A stretch of DNA of 64,000 nt from Haloplanus salinus (GTDB lineage: Archaea; Halobacteriota; Halobacteria; Halobacteriales; Haloferacaceae): contig NZ_QPHM01000001.1 of assembly GCF_003336245.1 (NCBI RefSeq), positions 2,608,113 through 2,672,112 on the forward strand, written 5' to 3'. Every line of letters starts with the position of its first letter. The first letter of the stretch is position 1. Shown one piece after another: positions 37,327 to 45,786 of the stretch. The notes below the pieces were generated by a model that saw only the letters and a list, made by a program, of their open reading frames with translations, was not told the origin of the DNA and searched no databases. A program made the translations under genes and the position numbers.

Positions 37327-37727
37327 TCCAGTCGGGCGATGGCCGCCGCCAGGTCGCCGTCCTCGGCTTCGAGCGCTTCGCGCGCGTCGGCCGTGTTCAC
37401 GCCGGCGCGGGTCGCGACGAGTTCCACGTCGTCTTCGGGGATGGTCGCGTCGCCACCGGCGTCGGCGTCGGCGTCGGCCGTCGCTTCGTCACCGGCCTCG
37501 ACGGCACCGGCCGCCTCGCCGGCCTCGTGCACCTCGGGCTCGCCGACGACTTGGTAGGTTTCCTGGCCTTGGGCGTCCATGCGCGTCACCTGGACGTCGG
37601 AGAAGACGAGTTCCTCGTCGGCCGTCCGGATGACGACCTCCTCGGCATCGAGTTCGGTCACGTCGATCCCCATCTGTTTCATCATCTGTTTCATCTTTCG
37701 CGGGTTCATGCCGCCGCCACCAAACAT
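37323..37727 (-). CDS. nac: Nascent polypeptide-associated complex protein (archaeal NAC)
   Basis: The 134-residue protein has the NAC domain starting [20 protein letters not shown] and a C-terminal UBA domain with [18 protein letters not shown]. The two are joined by an unusually long Ala/Asp/Glu linker (roughly residues 65-95). Archaeal NAC binds the ribosome exit and nascent chains as a homodimer. ATG 37727 gives the conserved start; the frame before it is not related to the family. First gene of the NAC-trmI pair. Confidence 0.9.
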   Translation of the reverse strand: MFGGGGMNPRKMKQMMKQMGIDVTELDAEEVVIRTADEELVFSDVQVTRMDAQGQETYQVVGEPEVHEAGEAAGAVEAGDEATADADADAGGDATIPEDDVELVATRAGVNTADAREALEAEDGDLAAAIARLE

Positions 37728-37783
37728 AGCTCGTGGGTGGGTGTGCGTGGGCAAAAGGGTGGCGAAGGGAAGCGGTTGGCCGG

Positions 37784-38299
37784 CTAATTCAACACCCAGA
37801 AGCGGTAGTTGAGGTACGCGGCGAACGCCGTCCACAGCAGGTACGGCACCAACAGGATCGCCGCGCGCCGGTCCACGCGGTCGAACGTCCGCATCGTGAG
37901 CGCGATTAGTGCGAGGAGGACGAGAATGACCGCCAGACCCAAGATCACGGACTGTAGCCCGAAGAAGGCCGCCGACCACCCGAGGTTGGCGAGGAAGTGG
38001 ACGGCGAAGACGGCGAGGGCGACGCGGGCACTGCGCGCTGTTCGCGGCGAATCGAGTCGCCGCCACACCAGCCAGACGGCGACGCCCATGAGGGCAAACA
38101 GCGTCGTCCACACCGGACCGAACACCCAGTTCGGCGGCGCGAGAGCCGGACGCTGGAGGGTGCCGTACCACGACGCGAGGCCCTGTGCGGTGAAGACGGC
38201 GCCCGCGGCACCGACGAGTTCGACGGCGAGGATGGTGAGAACGAGCGAGAGGCGGGGGCGCTCGTGGGGCAGACGGTGGGTTCGCTGGCGGAGGGACAT
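37784..38299 (-). CDS. tspO: TspO/MBR-family membrane protein
   Basis: The 171-residue protein has five membrane segments and the TspO signature: [24 protein letters not shown]-type sequence (in pieces: [15 protein letters not shown] and [13 protein letters not shown]) and a C-terminal [13 protein letters not shown]. TspO binds porphyrins or other hydrophobic ligands and acts in stress regulation; its exact role in haloarchaea is unknown. ATG at 38299 is used since the longer frame adds basic, uncharacteristic sequence. Confidence 0.88.
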   Translation of the reverse strand: MSLRQRTHRLPHERPRLSLVLTILAVELVGAAGAVFTAQGLASWYGTLQRPALAPPNWVFGPVWTTLFALMGVAVWLVWRRLDSPRTARSARVALAVFAVHFLANLGWSAAFFGLQSVILGLAVILVLLALIALTMRTFDRVDRRAAILLVPYLLWTAFAAYLNYRFWVLN

Positions 38300-38350
38300 A
38301 CGCTTCGATAGGGCCGCCGGGGGCAAAGGCGTACTGTAGGCGAGAGCCCT

Positions 38351-39121
38351 CTAGACGTGCGCTTTCGGCAGCAGATCCTCGAACCGTTGGTCGTCCAGCC
38401 AGTCACAGAGCTGACAGAGTTGGTCGGTCGCCGCCTCGAACAGGCGTTCGCCCTTCTCGGGCGTCGCGTCCGTTTGATCGCCGAGGACGCCGTTGCCGGT
38501 GTTGTCGGCGGCGTCGTAGAAGGTGCGCGAGCCGTGTTTGACCGTCTCCGCGGCCTCCACGTCGGGGACGCCACCGTCGCGGGCCGCCTCCAGTTGGTCG
38601 CCGTGGACGAGGTGGCCGTGGAGGTGCTGGATCATCGCCGTCTCCTTCGGGCCGCCGTGGGGGCCGTTCTGTTCGAACAGGTCGTCGACGAGTTCGGGGA
38701 TGCTCTCGTCCCACATCCACTCGATGGCGTACATGACCTCGTCGTCGCGGAGGCGACGCCCCACCTCGCGCAGGTGGCCGACGTTGCCGCCGTGGGCGTT
38801 GACGTAGATCACGCGGTCGATGCCGTGGTACGCGAGGTTGCGGGTGAACGACTCGACGTAGTCGCGGAACTCGGGGGCGTCGACCCACATCGTCCCGTGG
38901 AACTGTCGGTGGTGTGGACTGACGCCGACGTTGATGGTCGGGGTGCAGAGGTAGCCGGTTCGGTCGGCGGTCTCACGGGCGAAGGCCTCGGCGATCAAGT
39001 GGTCGGTCGCCAGGGGGAGGTGGGGACCGTGCTGTTCGGTGGAGCCGAGCGGAACGAGCGCTAGCGACTCGTCGGCGAAGTAGTCGCCGAGTTCGGGCCA
39101 CGTCTCGTCTGCGAGGTACAT
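38351..39121 (-). CDS. Creatininase-family amidohydrolase (ArfB-like deformylase candidate)
   Basis: The 256-residue protein has the family metal-binding motifs [17 protein letters not shown] (Glu-x-His and Asp) and [12 protein letters not shown], plus the late [11 protein letters not shown], giving the Zn/Fe/Mn site of creatininases. In archaea the family member ArfB removes formate from a riboflavin/F420 precursor, so that is a reasonable candidate. Creatininase itself is not implied. ATG at 39121 begins with the expected [10 protein letters not shown]. Confidence 0.82.
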   Translation of the reverse strand: MYLADETWPELGDYFADESLALVPLGSTEQHGPHLPLATDHLIAEAFARETADRTGYLCTPTINVGVSPHHRQFHGTMWVDAPEFRDYVESFTRNLAYHGIDRVIYVNAHGGNVGHLREVGRRLRDDEVMYAIEWMWDESIPELVDDLFEQNGPHGGPKETAMIQHLHGHLVHGDQLEAARDGGVPDVEAAETVKHGSRTFYDAADNTGNGVLGDQTDATPEKGERLFEAATDQLCQLCDWLDDQRFEDLLPKAHV

Positions 39122-39183
39122 GTAGCGAATAGGGGACGGGCGAACCCTTGAATCGTGCGTTTCGGCGGGTCCGGTGCCCGCGC

Positions 39184-39558
39184 TCACCCCGTAAGTCGCT
39201 CGCGGCGGCGCTCGAACTCCGCTTCGTCCACGTCGCCGGCGGCGTAGCGCCTGCGGAGGACGGCGAGGGCGCCGTCGTCGGCGTCGACCTCGGCTCCGGC
39301 CTCGGTCCCGGCGCCACGGGACTGCATGGAGAGTGCCGCGGCGACGACGCCGACGACGAGGAGGGCCAACAGGAGTAGGAGCACGACCCACCAGCCACCG
39401 ACCATCCCGAGGCCGACGCCACCCGCACCGGGGTCCATCGGTCCCATCGGACCGCCGCCCCAGTGTGGGCCGTGCGGGCCGGGTCCAGGCCCGGGACCGT
39501 GGGGTCCCGGACCCCACTGTGCGACGGGCAGTTCCGCGAGTGTAGTTGGGGGGTGCAT
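39184..39558 (-). CDS. SHOCT-domain single-pass membrane protein with Gly/Pro/His-rich tail
   Basis: The 124-residue protein has an extended Gly/Pro/His/Trp-rich N terminus ([20 protein letters not shown]), one hydrophobic helix near residues 58-80, a short linker and a SHOCT-like C terminus ([20 protein letters not shown]). SHOCT domains are small oligomerisation or binding modules. The His-rich tail might bind metal. ATG at 39558; a divergent promoter separates it from the mutase gene. Confidence 0.65.
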   Translation of the reverse strand: MHPPTTLAELPVAQWGPGPHGPGPGPGPHGPHWGGGPMGPMDPGAGGVGLGMVGGWWVVLLLLLALLVVGVVAAALSMQSRGAGTEAGAEVDADDGALAVLRRRYAAGDVDEAEFERRRERLTG

Positions 39559-39678
39559 CGTGTTCACCTCGTTCGAAACGTGGTTCCCTCGGAGCATAAC
39601 CGGGCCCGCCGATTCCCCGCCTCCGGGAATCGGCGCCACCGTCGAAGGCTTAAGTCCGCGGCGCTCCTCCGACCGTCC

Positions 39679-41355
39679 ATGTTCGACCCCGAGGACCTCG
39701 ACGCGATCCGAGAGGCCAAGGCCGAGTGGGAGGCCGAGACGCACGGGCCGACGGTGGATCGGTTCGGGGAGCGAAAGGAGACGTTCACCACCGACACGGG
39801 GGGCCAGGAGGTCGACCCGCTCTACACCCCCGCGGACGTGGCCGACCTGGACTACCGCGAGGACGTGGGTTTCCCGGGCGAGAAGCCGTACACCCGCGGC
39901 GTCTACTCGACGATGCATCGCGGGCGGCTGTGGACCATGCGCCAGTACGCGGGCATGGGGACGGCCGCGGAGACCAACGAGCGGTTCAACTACCTGCTCG
40001 ATCAGGGACAGACGGGGCTCTCGATGGCGTTCGACCTGCCGACGCAGATGGGCTACGACTCCGACGCGGCGATGGCCGCGGGCGAGGTGGGGAAGTCCGG
40101 GGTCGCTATCGACTCCCTGCGCGACATGGAGACGGTGTTCGACGGCATCCCGCTGGACGAGGTGTCGACGAGCATGACGATCAACGCCCCCGCGGCCGTC
40201 CTCCTCGCGATGTACGTCGCCATCGGCGACCGGCAGGGCGTCCCTCGCTCCGAACTCCGCGGCACCATCCAGAACGACATCATGAAGGAGTACATCGCGC
40301 GCAACCTCTACATCTATCCGCCGGAGCCTTCGATGCGGCTGATCACTGATATCTTCGAGTTCTGTGCCGAGGAGACGCCGAAGTTCAACACCATCTCCAT
40401 CTCGGGCTACCACATCCGCGAAGCCGGCTCCACGGCGGCCCAGGAGATCGCGTTCACCCTCGGCAACGGCATCGAGTACGTGAACGCCGCCCTTGACGCC
40501 GGCCTCGACGTCGACGAGTTCGCGCCACAGCTCTCGTTTTTCTTCAACGCACACAACAACATCTTCGAGGAGGTGGCGAAGTTCCGGGCGGCCCGGCGGA
40601 TGTGGGCGACGATCATGGAGGAACGGTTCGGCGCCGAGAACCCAAAATCCAAGCAGTTGAAGTTCCACACCCAGACCGGTGGGTCGACGCTCACCGCCCA
40701 ACAGATCGACAACAACGTCGTCCGGGTGGCGTACCAGGCGCTGGCCGCCGTCCTCGGCGGTACGCAGAGCCTCCACACCAACGGCAAGGACGAGGCGCTC
40801 TCCCTGCCGACCGAAAAGAGCGTCCGGACCGCCCTCCGGACCCAACAAATCCTCGCCCACGAGTCCGGCGCGGCCGACACCATCGACCCCCTCGCGGGCA
40901 GTTACTACGTCGAGTCGTTGACCGACGAGCTAGAACGGGAGGCGTTCGACATCCTCGACGAAGTCGGCGGGCGTGGTGGGATGCTCGACGCCGTGAAGTC
41001 CCAGTGGGTGCAGGGGCAGATTCAGGACGTGGCGTTCGACCGTCAACAGGAGATCGAGGCCGGCGAACGGATCATCGTCGGCGTCAACGAGTACCAGGTC
41101 GAGGAGGACCCGGAAGTCGACCTAGAAGAGGTAACCGAGGAGGACGAGCGCCGGCAGATCGACCGACTGGAGACGGTTCGTGCGGAGCGAGAGGACGAGG
41201 CCGTCGACGCCGCGCTGGCGGCGCTCCGGGAGACGGCCCGCGGCGACGACAACCTGTTGCCCCCAATCGTCGACGCCGTCAAGGCATACGCGACGGTGGG
41301 CGAGGTATCGAACGTTCTCCGCGACGAGTTCGGGGAGTACCAACCGGGGCGCTGA
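39679..41355 (+). CDS. mcmA: Methylmalonyl-CoA mutase, large (catalytic) subunit
   Basis: The 558-residue protein is the TIM-barrel part of the B12-dependent mutase that interconverts methylmalonyl-CoA and succinyl-CoA. Family motifs are [21 protein letters not shown] (in parts: [11 protein letters not shown] and [10 protein letters not shown]), [12 protein letters not shown] and [12 protein letters not shown]. It ends near residue 558 without the B12-binding DxHxxG domain. As in other archaea, that domain is a separate small subunit, not present in this window. ATG 39679. The epimerase lies 4 kb downstream. Confidence 0.92.
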   Translation: MFDPEDLDAIREAKAEWEAETHGPTVDRFGERKETFTTDTGGQEVDPLYTPADVADLDYREDVGFPGEKPYTRGVYSTMHRGRLWTMRQYAGMGTAAETNERFNYLLDQGQTGLSMAFDLPTQMGYDSDAAMAAGEVGKSGVAIDSLRDMETVFDGIPLDEVSTSMTINAPAAVLLAMYVAIGDRQGVPRSELRGTIQNDIMKEYIARNLYIYPPEPSMRLITDIFEFCAEETPKFNTISISGYHIREAGSTAAQEIAFTLGNGIEYVNAALDAGLDVDEFAPQLSFFFNAHNNIFEEVAKFRAARRMWATIMEERFGAENPKSKQLKFHTQTGGSTLTAQQIDNNVVRVAYQALAAVLGGTQSLHTNGKDEALSLPTEKSVRTALRTQQILAHESGAADTIDPLAGSYYVESLTDELEREAFDILDEVGGRGGMLDAVKSQWVQGQIQDVAFDRQQEIEAGERIIVGVNEYQVEEDPEVDLEEVTEEDERRQIDRLETVRAEREDEAVDAALAALRETARGDDNLLPPIVDAVKAYATVGEVSNVLRDEFGEYQPGR

Positions 41356-41511
41356 TCAGGGCGAGACGACGACCGACCGGTCGAGACGGTCGACGTACTC
41401 GTCGATGACCGTACTCTTCCGGTGCTCGACCATCAGATGAACCCGGAGTTCCGTCCGGCAGTCGAGGGGCCGGGCACACAACGGGCAGTTCCCCTTCGCG
41501 TATTCCTTCAT
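41356..41511 (-). CDS. 51-residue zinc-finger-like microprotein
   Basis: A short minus-strand frame reads MKEYAKGNCPLCARPLDCRT, then ELRVHLMVEHRKSTVIDEYV and ends with VVVSP. It has two Cys (CPLC), a third Cys and two His spaced like a C2H2/treble-clef finger (HLMVEH). Codon bias agrees with coding. It begins its stop immediately after the mutase stop (convergent). Small CPxCG/C2H2 zinc-finger proteins are frequent regulators in haloarchaea; this one is a likely DNA- or RNA-binding factor. Confidence 0.7.
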   Translation of the reverse strand: MKEYAKGNCPLCARPLDCRTELRVHLMVEHRKSTVIDEYVDRLDRSVVVSP

Positions 41512-41673
41512 TGTCTTTCATTAACCTTTTCTCGCCGTCGTCTCTTATAGATTGTGGTGACCGACCGCTGCCCTCGAATCGAACGACGGGGCGCCGTCGC
41601 CGGCCGTCACGTTTCCGCCGCGTGAGAGCGATACGACGTTTTATTCGCCCGCCGTTCGAGTTGGACGAGTGAA

Positions 41674-42507
41674 ATGTACGACACCATCCTCGTGCCGACC
41701 GACGGGAGCGACGTGGCGGCAGTCGCGGCCGACGCGGCAGTAGCCCTCGCGCGGCGGTTCGGCGCCGACGTTCGCGCGGTGTACGTCCGCGACGACGACG
41801 GGGACGACCGGGGTGAGCGCGCCACGGCCACCGTCGCGGGTCGGGCGACCACGGCCGGCGTCGACGCGACCACGGCCGTCGTCGACGCCGACGGATCGAT
41901 CCACCGACGCATCCTCGCCGACGCCGACGAACACGGCGCCGACTGTATCGTCATGGGAACCCACGGCCGGACCGGGCTCGATCGGTTCGTCCTCGGTAGC
42001 GTGGCCGAACGGACCCTTCGCGAGTCGTCGGTGCCGGTGTTCACCGTCCACGAGGACACCGTCGTCGACCGGGACCTCGACGCCGTCCTCGTACCGACTG
42101 ACGGGAGCGCGTGCTCCGAAGCGGCAGCAGCCCACGCCATCGATCTGGCCCTCTCGGCCGACGCGGCACTGCACGTCGTCCACGTCGTCGACGCCAGCGT
42201 CGTCCCCATGGACGGGTCGGGTGCCGTCCTCGACGAACTCCAGCGGGCTGGCGAGCGGGCGCTCGACTCGGTCGTCGAACGCGCGGAGCGGGCGGGCGTC
42301 TCGACCATCCGAGCGTCGGTGCTGAGCGGGACGCCGTACCGCGCGATCACCGACTACGCGGACGCGGAGGACGTGGCTCTCGTCGTGATGGGGACCCATG
42401 GCCGTACGGGCTTCGACCGTTACCTCCTCGGTAGCGTCGCCGAACGCGTCGTCCGCCTCAGTGGCTGCCCCGTTCTCACCGTCGACGACGATGACGACGA
42501 CCGCTGA
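41674..42507 (+). CDS. Tandem universal stress protein (two UspA domains)
   Basis: The 277-residue protein has two USP domains (1-130 and 140-270). Each ends with the ATP-binding motif: GTHGRTGLDRFVLGSVAER and GTHGRTGFDRYLLGSVAER, preceded by ILVPTDGS and VLVPTDGS. It is expected to bind ATP and respond to stress. ATG 41674; GTTTTATTC at 41638-41646 is a TATA candidate, about 32 bp upstream. Acidic tail DDDDDDR. Confidence 0.88.
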   Translation: MYDTILVPTDGSDVAAVAADAAVALARRFGADVRAVYVRDDDGDDRGERATATVAGRATTAGVDATTAVVDADGSIHRRILADADEHGADCIVMGTHGRTGLDRFVLGSVAERTLRESSVPVFTVHEDTVVDRDLDAVLVPTDGSACSEAAAAHAIDLALSADAALHVVHVVDASVVPMDGSGAVLDELQRAGERALDSVVERAERAGVSTIRASVLSGTPYRAITDYADAEDVALVVMGTHGRTGFDRYLLGSVAERVVRLSGCPVLTVDDDDDDR

Positions 42508-42574
42508 GGCGCCCGTTCCGACGCCGCAGGAACCGCCGCCGGCATTGATGATTCTCGATCGATACGTCGGCCGT

Positions 42575-42981
42575 ATGGATTTCGACGAGTTCACCGGAAC
42601 GATCCAGCACCGACTCGAACTCCCCAGCACCGACGAGACGGTCCGGGCGGTCCGTGCGACGCTCACGACGCTCGGACGGCGGACCTCGCGGCGTCGCTCC
42701 CGATTGAGATTCGCTGGTACCCGACCGGTGTCGTCGACGAACACGGCCAGCGACTCGACTGGCCCGAGTTCGTCGCCCGCGTCAGCGGCGTCGAGAACGC
42801 CGGGCGGTCGAACGCCGCGTACCACGCCCCGGTGATCGTGGACCTCGTGGAGACACAGGTGCCCGCCTCCGACTTCCGGCAGCTCCGCGACCAGCTCCCC
42901 GAGAGCGAGGCCGACGAGAACTGGGGCAAGCTCTTCGAACTCGTCGACGCCGGCGGGTGGGAGGGTACGTGGGGGCCGTGA
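42575..42981 (+). pseudogene. DUF2267 gene broken by a frameshift
   Basis: The first frame encodes MDFDEFTGTIQHRLELPSTD and on to RATLTTLG. At 42676-42679 the frame changes, and the +2-shifted frame continues with ADLAASLPIEIRWYPTGVVD and later FRQLRDQLPESEADENWGKL, ending TGA 42979-42981. Both halves match DUF2267 proteins, which normally have about seven residues more between TLG and ADLA. A short deletion not divisible by three explains it. Either a real pseudogene or a sequencing error. It follows the tandem USP gene, a common neighbour. Confidence 0.8.
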
Positions 42982-43080
42982 GCCACGCTCCCGCCCGGCT
43001 CATACGGGTTATGATGCCGTTCATTCGTGGTCGCCGAGACGGTCCAGCGACCCACCGAGGATGACCTACGGTAACCCGTA

Positions 43081-43230
43081 TCACTCCGAGTAGCCTTCCT
43101 GCAGGAACGCGCCCTCCGTCTCGTACATCGAGACGAGTTCCTCGATAAACTCCTCGTGGGTCTCGTCTTCCTCGAGGTGCTTGTCCAGTCGTTCCTTGAG
43201 TTCGTCGCTGATTTCGAGCGTGTGGGACAT
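43081..43230 (-). CDS. 49-residue antitoxin-like protein (DUF7557-like)
   Basis: The protein reads MSHTLEISDELKERLDKHLE..., ending EEFIEELVSMYETEGAFL plus a short tail. It resembles a VapB/RHH-type small antitoxin that lacks a clear DNA-binding strand. A similar 49-residue protein occurs at 63214-63363. No toxin lies next to it, so it could be a stand-alone small regulator. ATG 43230 is chosen from conservation-like sequence; the longer frame is basic and unlikely. Confidence 0.6.
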   Translation of the reverse strand: MSHTLEISDELKERLDKHLEEDETHEEFIEELVSMYETEGAFLQEGYSE

Positions 43231-43390
43231 CGTGGGGGGGCTCCGTCGTCCCCACACACGTCGGCACGGGGCAAATAACCTCGTGTCGTGAGCGGTTCCC
43301 GCCCGCCCCCCACGGAGCGTCGTCCCCGCGTGCCGGTGGTCGGCCACGGCGGTCCGACGAACCGTCGGCACTGGCTTCCGCACCCCCGTC

Positions 43391-43825
43391 TCACGCCGAG
43401 CCGGGATGAACCGTGAGAACCGGCACGTCGAGCGTCCGGACGACCCGCTCGGTGACGCTTCCGACGAGGGCGTGCTCGACCCCCGTGCGGCCGTGGGTGC
43501 CCATCACGACGAGGTCGACGCCTTCGTCGTCGGCGTACTCCCGGATGACCCGGTGTGGAACGCCGAGACGGATCACCTCGACCGCCTCGACGCCCGCCTG
43601 CTCGGCCCGGTCGAGCACTGCGGCAGTCGGCCGGTCGCCCGACTCGTCGACCAGTTCGACCACGTCGTCGTGGTCCATGTTCGCGCTGATCGGACTCATC
43701 CGAACGTCGACCACGTAGAGTGCGTGGACGGTCGCGCCGTGTACCGCCGCGAGGTCGACGGCGTGGGCGACGGCGGCCGCGCCACCGTCGCTCCCGTCGG
43801 TCGGCACGAGGATGGTGTCGTACAT
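43391..43825 (-). CDS. Universal stress protein (single UspA domain)
   Basis: The 144-residue protein has ILVPTDGSDGG at the N terminus and the ATP-binding loop GTHGRTGVEHALVGSVTER near the C terminus. It is closely related to the tandem protein at 41674-42507, suggesting local duplication. ATG at 43825. Confidence 0.87.
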   Translation of the reverse strand: MYDTILVPTDGSDGGAAAVAHAVDLAAVHGATVHALYVVDVRMSPISANMDHDDVVELVDESGDRPTAAVLDRAEQAGVEAVEVIRLGVPHRVIREYADDEGVDLVVMGTHGRTGVEHALVGSVTERVVRTLDVPVLTVHPGSA

Positions 43826-43902
43826 GGTTCGTGTCCACGGGGGCGCCCCTCTTGAACATACGCCGGGCGAACGCTCATGTGGGTGGCCTGCATCCTCCCC
43901 CC

Positions 43903-45138
43903 ATGCCGAACTACCGAACCCTCCACGATCCGAACGCCGAATACACGATGCGGGACCTCTCGGGGGAGACCATGGGTCTCTCGGCCGACCGCGGCCCTCG
44001 GAACGTCGAGATCACCGACGTGCAGACGACGATGGTCGACGGCAACTACCCGTGGCTCCTCGTCCGCGTCTACACCGACGCCGGCCTCGCTGGCACCGGC
44101 GAGGCCTACTGGGGCGGCGGCGACGCCGAAATCGTCGACCGGATGGCGCCCTTCCTGATCGGTGAGAACCCGCTCGATATCGACCGCCTGTACGAACACC
44201 TGCTACAGAAGCTGTCCGGCGAGGGATCGATTTCGGGCAAGGTGGTCTCGGCCATCTCCGGCGTCGAAATCGCTCTACACGACGTGGCCGGCAAGATCCT
44301 CGACCTCCCCGCGTACCAACTGCTCGGCGGGAAGTACCGCGACGCGGTACGGATCTACTGTGACTGCCACGCTGGCGACGAGTCCGAGCCCGAATCGAAC
44401 GCTCGCGAGGCCGAACGCGTCGTCTCGGAACTGGGCTACGACGCGCTGAAGTTCGACCTCGACGTGCCCTCGGGCCACGAGGTGGACCGCGCCAACCGTC
44501 ACATGCGCGGCCCCGAGATCGAACACAAGGTCGACATCGTCCGCGAGGTGTGCGAGACCGTCGGCGATCGTGCCGACGTGGCCTTCGACTGTCACTGGTC
44601 GTACACCGCCGGCAGCGCGAAGCAGCTGCTCGACGCGGTCGAGGACTACGACGTGTGGTGGATCGAGGACCCCGTCCCGCCGGAGAACCACGACGTGCAA
44701 CGGGAAGTCACCCAGTCGTCGACGACGCCCGTCACCGTCGGCGAGAACGTCTATCGAACGCACGGCCAGCGCCGCCTGATCGAGGAGCAGGCGGTCGACA
44801 TCCTCGCGCCCGACCTCCCGAAGGTCGGCGGGATGCGCGAGACGCGGAAGATCGCCGCCCACGCGGACCTCTACTACATCCCTCTCGCGATGCACAACGT
44901 CTCCTCCCCCATCGGCACGATGGCGAGCGCGCAGGTCGCGGCCGCCATACCCAACAGTCTCGCGGTCGAGTTCCACAGCTACCAACTCGACTGGTGGGCG
45001 GACCTCGTCGAGGAGGACGACCTGATCGAGGCGGGTCGCATGGCGGTCCCCGAGACGCCGGGGCTCGGCCTGACGCTCGACCTCGACGCCGTCGCGGAAC
45101 ACGCGGTCGACGGCGAGACGGTCTTCGATCCGGCGTAG
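43903..45138 (+). CDS. Enolase-superfamily sugar-acid dehydratase (mandelate racemase group)
   Basis: The 411-residue enzyme has an N-terminal capping domain and a TIM barrel with metal ligands visible in VAFDCHWSYTAGSA, YDVWWIEDPVPPENH and VTVGENVYRT. It belongs to the dehydratase branch that converts sugar acids such as gluconate, galactonate or xylonate to 2-keto-3-deoxy acids. The exact substrate is undecided. ATG 43903. No other sugar-catabolic gene is adjacent, so the pathway context is missing here. Confidence 0.82.
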   Translation: MPNYRTLHDPNAEYTMRDLSGETMGLSADRGPRNVEITDVQTTMVDGNYPWLLVRVYTDAGLAGTGEAYWGGGDAEIVDRMAPFLIGENPLDIDRLYEHLLQKLSGEGSISGKVVSAISGVEIALHDVAGKILDLPAYQLLGGKYRDAVRIYCDCHAGDESEPESNAREAERVVSELGYDALKFDLDVPSGHEVDRANRHMRGPEIEHKVDIVREVCETVGDRADVAFDCHWSYTAGSAKQLLDAVEDYDVWWIEDPVPPENHDVQREVTQSSTTPVTVGENVYRTHGQRRLIEEQAVDILAPDLPKVGGMRETRKIAAHADLYYIPLAMHNVSSPIGTMASAQVAAAIPNSLAVEFHSYQLDWWADLVEEDDLIEAGRMAVPETPGLGLTLDLDAVAEHAVDGETVFDPA

Positions 45139-45399
45139 CCGCCGGCCTCCCCGGACGACGGGTCGGATCGACCCTGCCGGCGACGAGCTAGATCGGGGCA
45201 CCGTCATCGACGGGACGCCGGCGGGGCAGCCGAACGGGTACGGCCCGGGGGAGGCCCTCGGGATCGAACCACGAGTGGAGATACCGAGCGTCCCGGCTTC
45301 GCGGTCGGGCGGTTCGAGGCCCCGGACTTCGTCCCCGTCGAGGAGCCGCCGTTCGCGACGACGAACAGGCTATTTGTCCCCGCACCCCGGACTCAGGGT
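45139..45399 (+). other. Non-coding gap with coding-like remnants before the epimerase
   Basis: Two pieces read like protein in different frames: VIDGTPAGQPNGYGPGEALG (frame of 45182) and FEAPDFVPVEEPPFATTNRL (frame of 45400). They look like the C-terminal part of one decayed gene with a single frameshift; the family is unknown. Alternatively they are chance GC-biased frames. A TATA-like GGCTATTTG box at 45369-45377 near the epimerase start may be its promoter. Confidence 0.3.
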
Positions 45400-45786
45400 A
45401 TGCGCTTCGATCACGTCGGCGTCGCCACGCGCGACGCCGCCACCTCGGCCGACCTGTTCGGTACCCTCCTTGACGCCCCGGTAGCGCACCGAGAGACGCT
45501 CGACGGCCTGGACGTAACCTTCCTCGATCTGGGCAACGGCTACGTCGAACTGCTCGAACCGCTCGATGCCGAGGGGCCGATCCGGCGGTATCTCGACCGT
45601 GAGGGGCCGGGTATCCACCACGTCGCGCTGGCGACGCCGGACGTGGCGGCGGCGCTGGAGCGGGCGCGGGACCACGGCGTCGAACTCGTCGACGAGACCC
45701 CGCGTCCGGGCGCGTGGGGCCACGACGTGGCCTTCCTGCATCCCGGATCGACCGGCGGCGTCCTCGTCGAGTTCGTCGAGCGATGA
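45400..45786 (+). CDS. mce: Methylmalonyl-CoA epimerase
   Basis: The 128-residue VOC-fold protein interconverts (S)- and (R)-methylmalonyl-CoA. Metal ligands fit: His in MRFDHVGVAT, the second His in GPGIHHVALAT and the Glu in VLVEFVE. Its partner mutase large subunit is at 39679-41355. ATG 45400; the stop overlaps the menE ATG as ATGA, so the two form an operon despite their different pathways. Confidence 0.9.
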   Translation: MRFDHVGVATRDAATSADLFGTLLDAPVAHRETLDGLDVTFLDLGNGYVELLEPLDAEGPIRRYLDREGPGIHHVALATPDVAAALERARDHGVELVDETPRPGAWGHDVAFLHPGSTGGVLVEFVER

